64,000 nt of DNA, taken from Verrucosispora sioxanthis (lineage in GTDB: Bacteria; Actinomycetota; Actinomycetes; Mycobacteriales; Micromonosporaceae). Every line of letters starts with the position of its first letter. The stretch's first letter is position 1. Both the position numbers and the translations under genes were made by a program. Location of the stretch: contig NZ_SAIY01000005.1 of the NCBI RefSeq assembly GCF_010560025.1, positions 434,001 to 498,000 of the forward strand, read 5' to 3'. This document shows, in pieces, positions 1 through 8,397 of this stretch. The notes under the pieces were generated by a model. It ran no database searches and had not been told where the DNA came from. It saw only the letters and a program-made list of their open reading frames with translations.

Positions 1-1
1 C

Positions 2-388
2 GGCGCACTGGAGGCGTTGCGCCGCCCCGACGGCACCACCGACCTGCCGCCCGGGTTCGACCCGCGCTCGCGTCGGCTGTTCGCCCGCGCCGCGGTGCTC
101 GACCGGGTGCTCGCCCTGGCCGGGCACGCGGCACCCGGCGGCGCGGTCAACAACTACGAGGCCCAGCAGCGCGACGCCGCCCTGCGCCCACTCACCGCCG
201 CCTGCCGCCAGGCTCTCGTCGCCGCCTGCAACGCCCCCTCCGCCCCTGACGCGCCCCGGCCCCGGCCCCGGCCCCGGCCCCGGCCCCGGCGATCTTGCAC
301 TTTCGGTCGCCATATTGTGGCTTTCGTCAGCTTCTGCCCCGACCAAAAGTGCAAGATCCACGGAGAGCGCGGAGGGCGGGAGTCGTGA
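2..388 (+). CDS. C-terminal part of an unrecognised protein (gene starts before the window)
   Basis: The frame is already open at base 2 and stops at 386-388, so only about 128 C-terminal residues are visible. They begin with an Ala/Arg/Leu-rich stretch that looks helical (LFARAAVLDRVLALAG, then LRPLTAACRQALVAA). They then run into a Pro-Arg repeat made by six CCCCGG units and finally through a 68-bp palindrome. The last 45 or so residues are thus encoded by repeat DNA, and the original stop may have lain near base 245. I do not recognise the family and assign no function. Confidence 0.4.
   Translation, partial: GALEALRRPDGTTDLPPGFDPRSRRLFARAAVLDRVLALAGHAAPGGAVNNYEAQQRDAALRPLTAACRQALVAACNAPSAPDAPRPRPRPRPRPRRSCTFGRHIVAFVSFCPDQKCKIHGERGGRES
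254..289. repeat. (CCCCGG)6 tandem hexanucleotide repeat
   Basis: Six perfect tandem copies of CCCCGG. The minus strand reads GGGGCC repeats, a well-known G-quadruplex-forming sequence. It lies inside the 3' end of the partial gene, where it encodes Pro-Arg pairs, and ends one base before the palindrome at 291. Confidence 0.9.
291..358. repeat. 68-bp palindromic intergenic element, copy type 1
   Basis: The arms are gatcttgcactttcggtc (291-308) and its inverted copy gaccaaaagtgcaagatc (341-358). They pair over 18 bp with one mismatch and a 32-nt loop. There is no T-run for a standard terminator, although it sits between two converging genes and could stop transcription from either side. Three other palindromes in this window have nearly the same total length but unrelated sequence. 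Confidence 0.8.
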
Positions 389-402
389 AGAAGCGGTGTC
401 GG

Positions 403-1008
403 TCAGGGGGTGTGGGCGGCGAGGAAGATGCGGACGGCCTCGTCGGCCCAGCGGTGCAGCTCCGTCTCGGGAAAGGACACGCGGACGGCGAACATGGCCT
501 CGTTGAGCGGGATCGACAGGATCAGATAGTTCAGGTACTGCGCGGCGAGCAGCGGGTCCGACACCCGTAACAGGCCCCGCTCGGCGAGGCGGGTGATGGC
601 CCTGGCGAGGGTGGCGTGGCCGCGTTCGGGCGCGGCGTGGTGCCACGCGCGGGCCAGCTCCGGAAAACGGCCCGCCTCCCCGATCAGCATCCGGCGCAGC
701 TGGAGCAGGTGCGGTGCGGTGACCGTGGCGATGTGTTCGCGGGCGAAGGCCCGCAGGTCACCCGGGAGGTCGTCGGTGTCGGCCAGGGCCTCGACGTGCG
801 CCGAGCCGGCCCGCTCGGCCTCGGCGATCGCGCCGGTGAACACCGCCTCGAAAAGGGCGTGCTTGTCGGTGAAGTGCGCGTACACGGTCACCTTGGAGAC
901 ACCGGCGCGGGCGGCGATCCGGTCCATCCCGGCGGCCAGGTAGCCGTGTTCGAGGAATTCGATCAGGGCCGCGTCGAGGATCCCGCGTCGGTTGACGTCC
1001 TTTCGCAT
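403..1008 (-). CDS. TetR/AcrR family transcriptional regulator
   Basis: A 201-residue one-component repressor. Residues 10-56 form the TetR helix-turn-helix (ILDAALIEFLEHGYLAAGM, then VSKVTVYAHFTDKHALFEAV). The rest is the helical ligand-binding domain, resembling the AefR-like C-terminal class. It is divergent from an alpha/beta hydrolase with only 28 bp between the start codons, and that gap is filled by a near-palindrome at 1013-1036. The likely role is to repress itself and the hydrolase until a small hydrophobic substrate binds. The start at 1008 has a TACAGT hexamer 6 nt upstream, suggesting a leaderless transcript. The ligand is unknown. Confidence 0.9.
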   Translation of the reverse strand: MRKDVNRRGILDAALIEFLEHGYLAAGMDRIAARAGVSKVTVYAHFTDKHALFEAVFTGAIAEAERAGSAHVEALADTDDLPGDLRAFAREHIATVTAPHLLQLRRMLIGEAGRFPELARAWHHAAPERGHATLARAITRLAERGLLRVSDPLLAAQYLNYLILSIPLNEAMFAVRVSFPETELHRWADEAVRIFLAAHTP

Positions 1009-1012
1009 CCTC

Positions 1013-1036
1013 GAACTGTACTGTACGGTTCAGTTC
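1013..1036. promoter_or_regulatory. Probable TetR operator overlapping two divergent leaderless promoters
   Basis: A 24-bp inverted repeat with half-site gaactg...cagttc in which 10 of 12 base pairs match. It contains a forward -10-like TACGGT (1024-1029), 7 nt before the hydrolase ATG at 1037. It also contains a reverse -10-like TACAGT (1020 down to 1015), 6 nt before the regulator ATG at 1008. A repressor bound here would cover both start sites. The operator role is inferred from symmetry and position. Confidence 0.6.
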
Positions 1037-1813
1037 ATGCCAACGGTCATGTCCCGGGACGGCACCCGCATCGGATACCAACGCGACGGCGCCGGACCGG
1101 CGCTGATCCTTCTCGACGCCGCCGGGCACTTCCGCGCCAACAGCCCGCTTGGCGAACTCGCCGACCTGCTCACGCCCCGCTTCACCGTCTACCGCTACGA
1201 CCGGCGCGGGCGGGGGGACAGCGACGACACCCCGCCCTACGCACCCGAGCGTGAGGTCGAGGACCTCGCCGCGCTGATCGCCGAGGCCGGCGGGTCCGCC
1301 GCGCTGTACGGGTACTCCTCGGGTTGCCTGCTCGCGTTGCACGCGGCCGCCGCCGGCCTCGACGTACGACGGCTGGTCCTCTTGGAGCCACCGCTGGACA
1401 CCGACGGTGACGAAGCTGGCCAACGGGCCTTCACCGCGCACCTGGGCCGACTGACCGGCGCCGAGGCGGTGGCGTTCTTCCTGACCGAGATCGGCGTGCC
1501 CGAGCACATGATCAGCGGGATGCGCGACACACCACACTGGAATGCCATGGTCTCGGTGGCGCACACCCTGGCGTACGACAGCCTGCTCAGTGGAGCCACC
1601 GGACCGACCGTGCTCGCCCGCGTACGCACTCCGACGCTCGTCCTGCACAGCGCCGGCAGCAGCGACGACCTGACCGGGATGGCCGCCACCACCGCCGGCC
1701 TGCTGCCCGCCGCCGAGCGGCGCGGCCTGCCCGGCGAGTGGCACGGCGTGCCGGCGGCGACCCTCGCTCCCGTGCTCACCGAGTTCCTGCTCCGCGACAC
1801 GGCACGACACTGA
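1037..1813 (+). CDS. Alpha/beta hydrolase
   Basis: A 258-residue soluble alpha/beta-hydrolase-fold enzyme. It has the nucleophile elbow GYSSG (Ser94) and the YDRRGRGDS strand-turn typical of the family at 54-62. The substrate cannot be told from sequence. I chose ATG 1037 because it directly follows the palindromic operator and has a -10-like TACGGT 7 nt upstream; a longer TTG start at 992 would reach into the divergent regulator. It is paired with the TetR gene and probably induced by that regulator's ligand. The Cys after the nucleophile elbow (SSGC) is mildly unusual. Confidence 0.85.
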   Translation: MPTVMSRDGTRIGYQRDGAGPALILLDAAGHFRANSPLGELADLLTPRFTVYRYDRRGRGDSDDTPPYAPEREVEDLAALIAEAGGSAALYGYSSGCLLALHAAAAGLDVRRLVLLEPPLDTDGDEAGQRAFTAHLGRLTGAEAVAFFLTEIGVPEHMISGMRDTPHWNAMVSVAHTLAYDSLLSGATGPTVLARVRTPTLVLHSAGSSDDLTGMAATTAGLLPAAERRGLPGEWHGVPAATLAPVLTEFLLRDTARH

Positions 1814-1841
1814 TCGGGCGCCGGCCTGACCAGGTGCCGGG

Positions 1842-2627
1842 TCAGACCTCGTCGATCAGGTCGGCGACCGAGTTGACGATGCGGGAGGGGCGGTACGGGT
1901 AGCGTTCCGCCTCCGCCCGGGAGCTGATCCCGGTCAGCACCAGGATGGTCTCCAGCCCGGCTTCCAGGCCGCAGAGGATGTCGGTGTCCATCCGGTCACC
2001 GATCATCGCGGTGCTCTCCGAGTGCGCGTTTATCGTGTTCAGGGCCGACCGCATCATCATCGGATTGGGCTTGCCGACGAAGTACGGCTCGACACCGGTG
2101 GCCTTGGAGATCATCGCGGCCACCGAGCCGGCGGCCGGCAGGGCACCCTCCACGGACGGCCCGGTGGCGTCGGGGTTGGTGCAGATGAACCGGGCCCCGT
2201 CGTTGATCAGCCGGACCGCCTTCGTGATCGCCTCGAAGCTGTAGGTGCGGGTCTCCCCCAGCACCACGTAGTCGGGGGCGAAGTCGCTGAGCACGTAACC
2301 CACCGCGTGCAGGGCGGTGGTCAGCCCGGCCTCGCCGATGACGTACGCCGTACCGCCCGGCCGTTGGTCGGCCAGGAACTGGGCGGTGGCCAGCGCGGAC
2401 GACCAGATCGCCTGCTCCGGCACGTCCAGACCCATCCGGGCCAACCGGGCCTGGAGATCGCGCGGGGTGTAGATGGAGTTGTTCGTCAGCACCAGGAACG
2501 GCTTGCCGGAGGTACGCAGTCGCTTGACGAACTCCGGCGCACCCGGCACCGGCTGGCCCTCGTGCACCAGCACCCCGTCCATGTCGGTGAGCCAGCTCTC
2601 GACGGGCTTACGGTCCTGCATGATCAT
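1842..2627 (-). CDS. HAD-IIA family hydrolase (NagD-like phosphatase)
   Basis: A 261-residue cytoplasmic HAD phosphatase. Motif I is DMDGV (nucleophile Asp15, acid/base Asp17), motif II is LTNNS, the Lys motif is KPNPMM and the Mg-binding motif is GDRMDTD, the order seen in NagD/PhoE-like class IIA enzymes. These act on nucleotide or sugar phosphates; the real substrate is unknown. It is the last gene of the fabG-inhA-hemH run, 31 bp after hemH. Initiation could be at either of two Met codons two codons apart (2627 or 2621). Confidence 0.88.
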   Translation of the reverse strand: MIMQDRKPVESWLTDMDGVLVHEGQPVPGAPEFVKRLRTSGKPFLVLTNNSIYTPRDLQARLARMGLDVPEQAIWSSALATAQFLADQRPGGTAYVIGEAGLTTALHAVGYVLSDFAPDYVVLGETRTYSFEAITKAVRLINDGARFICTNPDATGPSVEGALPAAGSVAAMISKATGVEPYFVGKPNPMMMRSALNTINAHSESTAMIGDRMDTDILCGLEAGLETILVLTGISSRAEAERYPYRPSRIVNSVADLIDEV

Positions 2628-2658
2628 CCCCAGGGTGTCGTCGGGTGCGCCGTGGCGG

Positions 2659-3690
2659 TCAGGACGGACGGCGGGCCGGGACGCAGCAGACCGTGGGACA
2701 GGTGTCCCACATCGGCAGCTGGCCCAAGCGACGGCGCGACTGCGCCCCGTCCGGTTCGATGCGTTCCCGAACCAGTTCCCGCACCATGGTCACGTAGCGC
2801 GGGTCGGTGCCGGGGGTACCGGCGCGGACGAAGTCCACACCGAGCCGCTTGGCCGTGTCCAACGCCTCGGTGTCGAGATCCCACACCACCTCGAGGTGGT
2901 CGGAGACGAAGCCGATCGGGCTGACCACCACGCCGGTGACGCCCTGCTCGGCGAGCGTTTCCAGGTGGTCGTTGATGTCCGGCTCCAGCCACGGCACGTG
3001 GGGTGGGCCGGAACGGCTCTGCCAGACCAGGTCGTACGGCAGGTCCGGGGCCGCCGCCGCGTGCACCAGCCGGGCCGTCTCGGCGAGTTGGGCGGTGTAC
3101 CGGCCGCCGTGCGGACCGGCGCTGTCGGCCGCCGAGACCGGCACCGAGTGTGCGGTGAACACGAGCCGGGTGCTGTCCCGCCGCGCCGGATCGAGCTGGG
3201 CCAACGCGGCGCGCACCGCGTCGGCGTGCGGCTCGACGAAGCCGGGGTGGTCCCAGAACTGGCGCAGCTTCTCGATCACCGGTGCGTCCGGGCCGACCGC
3301 CGCCCGCGCGGCGGTGATGTCCTCCTGGTACTGCCGGCACGAGGAGTACCCGCCGAAGGCGCTCGTGACGAACGCCAACGCCCGCCGTACGCCGTCGTCG
3401 CGCATCTGGGCCACCGTGTCGGCGAGCATCGGGTCCCAGTTCCGGTTGCCCCAGTACACCGGCAGGTCGAGCCCGTTGGCGGCGAAGTCGGCGCGGACCG
3501 CCGCCAACAGCTCGCGGCACTGCTGGTTGATCGGGGAGACCCCACCGAAGTGCTGGTAGTGCTCGGCGACCTCGGCCAGCCGCTCCGGCGGTACGCCCCG
3601 CCCCCGGGTCACGTTCCGCAGGAACGGCAGCACGTCGTCGGGCCCCTCCGGGCCGCCGAAGGACACCAGCACCACCGCGTCGTACGCCAT
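2659..3690 (-). CDS. hemH: Ferrochelatase (coproporphyrin ferrochelatase type)
   Basis: A 343-residue enzyme that inserts Fe(II) into coproporphyrin III (or protoporphyrin IX) late in heme synthesis. The metal-binding His181 lies in FTAHSVPVS and the acidic partner in SDHLEVVWD near 263-271, with SFGGP at the N-terminus. In actinobacteria this family usually carries a [2Fe-2S] cluster held partly by C-terminal cysteines; Cys331, Cys335 and Cys336 are suitably placed, although the spacing differs from the M. tuberculosis protein as I remember it. It follows inhA by 82 bp, matching the mycobacterial fabG1-inhA-hemZ order. Confidence 0.95.
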   Translation of the reverse strand: MAYDAVVLVSFGGPEGPDDVLPFLRNVTRGRGVPPERLAEVAEHYQHFGGVSPINQQCRELLAAVRADFAANGLDLPVYWGNRNWDPMLADTVAQMRDDGVRRALAFVTSAFGGYSSCRQYQEDITAARAAVGPDAPVIEKLRQFWDHPGFVEPHADAVRAALAQLDPARRDSTRLVFTAHSVPVSAADSAGPHGGRYTAQLAETARLVHAAAAPDLPYDLVWQSRSGPPHVPWLEPDINDHLETLAEQGVTGVVVSPIGFVSDHLEVVWDLDTEALDTAKRLGVDFVRAGTPGTDPRYVTMVRELVRERIEPDGAQSRRRLGQLPMWDTCPTVCCVPARRPS

Positions 3691-3772
3691 GGTCCCATTC
3701 TTGCCGGTGGCCTGCGGCGTCCCGGCAACGCCCCCGGGTCCCGGTCGTAAACAGACCGCTGGATCGCCGGCG

Positions 3773-4540
3773 TCAGGCGCCGACCGCGTGGTAGCCGCCG
3801 TCGACGTGCACGATCTCGCCGGTGGTCGCAGGGAACCAGTCCGACAGCAGGGCGAGACAGGCCCGGGCGGCCGGTTCCTGGTCGGTCAGGTCCCAGCCCA
3901 GCGGGGCACGCCCGGCCCAGGCGTCCTCGAACTGCTCGAAGCCGGGGATGGACTTGGCGGCCATGGTGCGCAGCGGACCGGCGGCCACCAGATTGCTGCG
4001 GATGCCCTGCTTGCCCAGGTGCAGCGCGAGGTAGCGGGAGGCCGCCTCCAGCCCGGCCTTGGCCACGCCCATCCAGTCGTACACCGGCCAGGCCTGGCTG
4101 GCGTCGAAGGTCAGACCGACCACCGAGCCACCCGGCGACATCAGCGGCAGCGCCGCGACGGCCAGGGACTTGTAGGAGTACGTCGAGACGTGCAGCGCCG
4201 TCGACACATCCGCCCAGGAGGCGTCGAGGAACCCGCCGCCGAGGCAGCTCTGTGGGGCGAACCCGATCGAGTGGACCAGCCCGTCGAGCCCGTCGACGTG
4301 CTCGCGGACCTTGTCGGCCAGGCCGGCGAGGTGCTCGGGGTCGGTCACGTCCAGCTCGATCACGGGTGCCGGCTCGGGCAGCCGCTTGGCGATCCGCTCC
4401 ACGAGTGACAGTCGGCCGTAGCCGGTGAGCACGACCTGGGCGCCGTTCTCCTGAGCGAGCTTGGCCACCGAGAAGGCGATCGAGGCGTCGGTGATGACGC
4501 CGGTGACGAGCAGCCGCTTACCGGCCAACAGTCCGGACAT
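3773..4540 (-). CDS. inhA: Enoyl-ACP reductase, InhA type
   Basis: A 255-residue NADH-dependent reductase for the last step of each type II fatty acid elongation cycle. The Rossmann segment LLVTGVITDASIAF is close to mycobacterial InhA. Ser91 (in LVHSIGF) and the catalytic Tyr154 and Lys161 (VYDWMGVAK) are present. I chose ATG 4540, giving MSGLLAGKRLL as in InhA, because the cggagg ribosome site lies 10 nt upstream; an in-frame ATG at 4549 is too close to that site. It starts 26 bp after fabG. InhA is the isoniazid target in mycobacteria; this organism probably lacks mycolic acids and uses it for ordinary fatty acids. Confidence 0.95.
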   Translation of the reverse strand: MSGLLAGKRLLVTGVITDASIAFSVAKLAQENGAQVVLTGYGRLSLVERIAKRLPEPAPVIELDVTDPEHLAGLADKVREHVDGLDGLVHSIGFAPQSCLGGGFLDASWADVSTALHVSTYSYKSLAVAALPLMSPGGSVVGLTFDASQAWPVYDWMGVAKAGLEAASRYLALHLGKQGIRSNLVAAGPLRTMAAKSIPGFEQFEDAWAGRAPLGWDLTDQEPAARACLALLSDWFPATTGEIVHVDGGYHAVGA

Positions 4541-4566
4541 TTTGCTCATTCCTCCGTGCTCGGGAT

Positions 4567-5271
4567 TCAGTGGCCCATGCCCAGGCCGCCGTCGACCGGG
4601 ACGACCGCGCCGGAGACGTACCCGGCGCTGTCCCCCGCCAGCCAGGTGACCACCGCCGCCACCTCGTCCGGAGTGGCCATCCGGCCCGCCGGGATCGACT
4701 TGAGGATCTCGGCCTTGCGCTGGTCGGTCAGCCCGGCGGTCATGTCGGTCTCGATGAAGCCCGGCGCGACCACGTTGGCGGTGATGTTGCGGCCGCCAAG
4801 CTCCCGGGTGATCGAGCGGGCCACCCCGACCAGACCGGCCTTGCTGGCCGCGTAGTTGACCTGGCCGGCGCCGCCGGAGAGGCCGACCACCGAGGAGACG
4901 AAGATCATGCGCCCCCACCGGGCCCGCAGCATCTTCCCGGAGGCCCGCTTGGCGCAGCGGTACGCGCCGGTCAGGTTGGTGTCCAGCACCCGGGTGAACT
5001 GCTCCTCCGACATGCGCAGCAGCAGCGTGTCGTCGGTGATGCCCGCGTTGGCGACCAGCACCTCCACCGGCCCCAACTCCGCCTCGACCGCCGCGAAGGC
5101 CGCGTCGACGGACTCACCGTCGGTGATGTCGCACCGCACGCCGAACAACCCCTCCGGCGCCCCGCTGCCCCGGTGGGTGATCGCCACTCGGTCGCCCTGC
5201 TTGGCGAATGCCTGGGCGATGGCCAGACCGATCCCCCGGTTGCCCCCGGTAACCAGCACAGTTCGCGACAC
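4567..5271 (-). CDS. fabG: 3-oxoacyl-ACP reductase (FabG/MabA)
   Basis: A 234-residue short-chain dehydrogenase that reduces 3-oxoacyl-ACP with NADPH. It has the TGGNRGIG cofactor motif (8-15), NAGI, Ser126/127 and the YxxxK pair Tyr140/Lys144, and ends with the family's VDGGLGMG-like tail. I chose GTG 5271 (MSRTVLVTGG) because a strong gggagggg ribosome site sits 7 nt upstream; the open frame extends upstream without homology. It is the first gene of the fabG-inhA-hemH-HAD operon. The 153 bp upstream, shared with the divergent sensor kinase, must hold the operon promoter. Confidence 0.94.
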   Translation of the reverse strand: MSRTVLVTGGNRGIGLAIAQAFAKQGDRVAITHRGSGAPEGLFGVRCDITDGESVDAAFAAVEAELGPVEVLVANAGITDDTLLLRMSEEQFTRVLDTNLTGAYRCAKRASGKMLRARWGRMIFVSSVVGLSGGAGQVNYAASKAGLVGVARSITRELGGRNITANVVAPGFIETDMTAGLTDQRKAEILKSIPAGRMATPDEVAAVVTWLAGDSAGYVSGAVVPVDGGLGMGH

Positions 5272-5424
5272 GGTGCGTCCCCTCCCAAAGATCGCTGCGG
5301 CTTGGAGACTAGGCGTTACCGCACGGTAATCACTAACCCGCCGCACGTCATACCCGGGTACCACGTGGCGGATCACTCCGTGGTCGCACGACGGGGGCCG
5401 CCAATCGAACTACCCTGCCGGGAT

Positions 5425-6711
5425 ATGGACCGCAGTACCGTCGGTGCCGCCCTGGCGGGGCTGCGCCGAACCGTGGCGGGGCCGGACTATCCGGCGAGGC
5501 GCCGACCACTGGACCGGTTGCGACACCGGCCCCGCACCGTCGCCGTCCTGCGCACGCTCGGGCTGCTGGCGCTGCTCGGGCTGGTCCTGATCACCGCGCA
5601 GTTCCTGCTGGACACCCGGCGCCTGCCCGTCGCCACCGCGTGGGTCATCGCGCTGCTCACCGTCGCACCGCTGCCCCTGCTGCCCACCCGACCACTGCTG
5701 GCCTGGCGGATCATGTTCATCGGGCAGCTGTTCGGCACCTTCAACCGACGCACGACGGACGACGCCGTGGTGCTCGGCCCCGCCACGTACGAGTTCTGGC
5801 CGTGGAGCCCGACGCAGCTCCTGGTCATCATCGTCGTGCTGGTCACCGTGGCCGCCCGGGTCGACCGGGCCGTGCTCGCCTGGACGGGACTGTTCAGCCT
5901 GACCCCGGTCTGGATGTTCGTGCCGCCGGGCAACCAGGTGGCCGTCACCCTGCTGTTCGTGGTGCTGCTCATCGTCGGCGACCTGCTGCGGCACAACCTG
6001 CTCACCCGACGGGCCCTGGCCGAGCAGGCCGAGGTGAGCGAGTTGGAGAAGGCCCGGCGGGCGGTGCTGGAGGAACGCACCCGCATCGCACGGGAGATGC
6101 ACGACGTGGTCGCGCACCACATGTCACTGATCGCCGTCCAGGCCGAGACCGCGCCGTACCGACTCGCCGTGTCCGAGCCGGCCCGCGCCGAGTTCAACTC
6201 CATCGCCGAGGCCGCCCGGGCGGCGCTCACCGACATGCGGCGGCTGCTGCGGGTCCTGCGCAGCGAGACGGAGGACCCCCGGACCGCCCCGCAGCCGACG
6301 CTGGCTGAACTACCGGCGCTGGTGGCAGCCGCACGGCGGGCCGGCATGACCGTGGAACTGGACAACGACGTCACCACCGAGCCACCGGCACCGGTCGGCC
6401 TGGCCGCGTACCGGATCGTGCAGGAGGGACTGGCCAACGCGGCCCGCCACGCGGCCGGCGCCGAGGTGCGCGTCACGCTCCGCGATCGCCCCGGCGTCCT
6501 GGCGGTACGCGTCCAGAACGCCGCCGGCGGAACCCCGGCCGACCCCGACGCACGCGGCGGCGGGCAGGGACTGACCGGCATGCGGGAGCGGGTCCTCGCC
6601 CTCGGCGGCAGCTTCACCGCCTGTCCCACCGCCGACGACGGCTACGCGATCGATGCACTCCTGCCGGCCGACCCGCCACCATCCGACGAGCCGGAGGACG
6701 GAACATCATGA
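5425..6711 (+). CDS. Sensor histidine kinase (NarL-type system)
   Basis: A 428-residue membrane kinase. Five or six hydrophobic segments span roughly residues 39-195. A short coiled linker follows, then the HisKA_3 dimerisation box REMHDVVAHHMS with phospho-acceptor His226. The HATPase domain has the N box (VQEGLANAARHA) and G box (GQGLTGMRERV). There is no extracellular sensor domain, so the signal is probably sensed within or at the membrane. ATG 5425 has a -10-like TACCCT 8 nt upstream, suggesting leaderless translation. It overlaps its response regulator by ATGA. The signal and regulon are unknown. Confidence 0.93.
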   Translation: MDRSTVGAALAGLRRTVAGPDYPARRRPLDRLRHRPRTVAVLRTLGLLALLGLVLITAQFLLDTRRLPVATAWVIALLTVAPLPLLPTRPLLAWRIMFIGQLFGTFNRRTTDDAVVLGPATYEFWPWSPTQLLVIIVVLVTVAARVDRAVLAWTGLFSLTPVWMFVPPGNQVAVTLLFVVLLIVGDLLRHNLLTRRALAEQAEVSELEKARRAVLEERTRIAREMHDVVAHHMSLIAVQAETAPYRLAVSEPARAEFNSIAEAARAALTDMRRLLRVLRSETEDPRTAPQPTLAELPALVAAARRAGMTVELDNDVTTEPPAPVGLAAYRIVQEGLANAARHAAGAEVRVTLRDRPGVLAVRVQNAAGGTPADPDARGGGQGLTGMRERVLALGGSFTACPTADDGYAIDALLPADPPPSDEPEDGTS

Positions 6712-7370
6712 TCCGGGTGCTGATCGCCGACGACCAGGCGATGGTCCGGCAGGGCTTCGGTGCCCTGCTTGCCGCCCAGCCGGACCTGCTGGTGGTCGGC
6801 GACGCCGCCGACGGCGCCCAGGCGGTCGCCCAGGCCCGCCGACTCGACCCGGACGTGGTGCTGATGGACGTGCGGATGCCGGTGCTCGACGGGCTCGCCG
6901 CGACCCGCAAACTGCTCGGCGACAGGCCGACCGACCGGCCCCGCGTGCTCATCCTCACCACCTTCGACCTGGACGACTACGTCTACGAGGCGCTGCGCGC
7001 CGGTGCCAGTGGCTTCCTGCTCAAGGATGCCCCCGCCGCCGACCTGATCCACGCGGTACGCGTCGTCGCCGGCGGTGACGCGCTGCTCGCCCCGACCGTC
7101 ACCCGCCGCCTGATCGCGGAATTCGCGGCCCGACCTCATCGGCAGCGGCCCCGACCCACCGCCCTCGCCGCGCTCACCCCGCGCGAGACCGAGGTGCTGC
7201 GGCTGATCGCCCAGGGATGGTCCAACGGCGAGATCGCCGCGGAACTGGTCGTCGCGGAGCAGACCGTCAAGACCCACGTCGGCCGGATCCTGGCCAAACT
7301 CCAGTTACGCGACCGGGCCCAAGCCGTCGTGCTCGCCTACGAGACCGGTCTGGTCGCCGCCGGGGAGTAG
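6708..7370 (+). CDS. LuxR/NarL-family response regulator
   Basis: A 220-residue DNA-binding response regulator, partner of the kinase just upstream (ATGA overlap at 6708-6711). The receiver domain has acidic Asp8/Asp9, phospho-acceptor Asp54 (LMDVRMP) and a conserved Lys near 105. The C-terminal LuxR helix-turn-helix spans about 155-215 (LTPRETEVLRLIAQG, then VKTHVGRILAKL). The DUF1023-like hydrolase and acyltransferase that follow on the same strand could be targets, but only position suggests this. Confidence 0.95.
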   Translation: MIRVLIADDQAMVRQGFGALLAAQPDLLVVGDAADGAQAVAQARRLDPDVVLMDVRMPVLDGLAATRKLLGDRPTDRPRVLILTTFDLDDYVYEALRAGASGFLLKDAPAADLIHAVRVVAGGDALLAPTVTRRLIAEFAARPHRQRPRPTALAALTPRETEVLRLIAQGWSNGEIAAELVVAEQTVKTHVGRILAKLQLRDRAQAVVLAYETGLVAAGE

Positions 7371-7464
7371 CTCCACGGTGGTAGCCGCGAACGGCTCCCC
7401 GGGGTGACGACCGGCACCACACCGCCGACACATCCTGCCCTTCACGACCGGGTGGAGGGAGCAC

Positions 7465-8397
7465 GTGATGGTGGGCAGCAGACTGTTCCGGCTGGGCCTC
7501 GCGGCGATGCTGGCGACCGGACTGGTACGGCCTTCGACGGTGCCGCTCGACCACGCGCCGGCCGGCTTCGTCGAGGCGTACCCGTCGACCACCGCCGCGC
7601 TGGACGCCGCCGGCGCGCCGTACAGCCACTGGGCCGCGCAGGGCCGGCAGTTCCTGGCCTTCGACCTCGCGCGGCGACGGCCGGGCCGTCGAGGTCCTCG
7701 GTGATCTGGCCACCGCCGATCGGATCGCGGTGCTGGTGCCCGGCGTCGGCACCCGGCTGGCCGACTTCGATCGAGGGCTGGGCGGCGTCCCCCAGCGCGC
7801 CCCGGCCCGGCAGGCCCGCGACCTGCGTGCCGCGTTGCACGCCGTCGATCCGCACGCCCGGGTGGCCGTGCTGGCCTGGCTCGGCTACGACCCGCCCGAC
7901 GGTCTCTTACGGCAGCCACCCCGGCCGTCGCCCGTCGCGGTGCCGACCAGCTCGGCCACCACCTGCGCACACTGGCCGGGCGGCTACCGGCCAGCCGCAT
8001 CACCCTGGTCGGTCACAGCTACGGCGCGCTGGTCGTCGGGCTGGCCGCCATGGACGCCCTGCCGCAGGTCACCGACGTGGTCACCCTCGGCGGTGTGGGC
8101 GTCGGCGCGGAACACGCCGATCGTCTCGGCCCGGTCCGCGTCTGGGCTGCCGAGGCGCCGGACGACTGGATCCGGCGCGTGCCGCGACTGCGCCTGCCCG
8201 AGTTGGGACACGGGGCCCGGCCGGCCGACGCCGCCTTCCGTGCGCGGCCGCTGCCGGCCGCCTCGACCGGCCACGACGGATACCTGCTGCCCGGCGGGCC
8301 AACCCTCGCGGCAGTCGCCGAAGTGGTGCTGTTTGGTGCGATCGGCACGGGCCACGTCCGACCGGACGTCACGGTCAGCGCGGGACCGGTCCGATGA
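7465..8397 (+). pseudogene. DUF1023-like alpha/beta hydrolase, two compensating frame breaks
   Basis: The reading has an N-terminal segment in one frame (7465 to about 7666), a middle segment in the next (7668 to about 7908) and the rest back in the first. Dropping T7667 turns the local reading into DPRGDGRAVEVLGDL, and one missing base near 7907-7910 restores LLTAATPAVARR. The total length is still a multiple of three (310 residues). The repaired protein has VLVPGVGT, the nucleophile elbow GHSYG and a late catalytic-type His. GTG 7465 has GGAGG 6 nt upstream. It overlaps the acyltransferase by ATGA. It is probably intact in life. Confidence 0.7.

Noticed and set aside
254..289. CRISPR-like array
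   Set aside because: The repeats are contiguous hexamers without spacers; no other repeat-spacer pattern or cas gene was found.
4570..5424. A sensor kinase extended upstream to base 4570
   Set aside because: The extension is antisense to fabG and has no family features; ATG 5425 with a -10-like hexamer fits the domain boundary.
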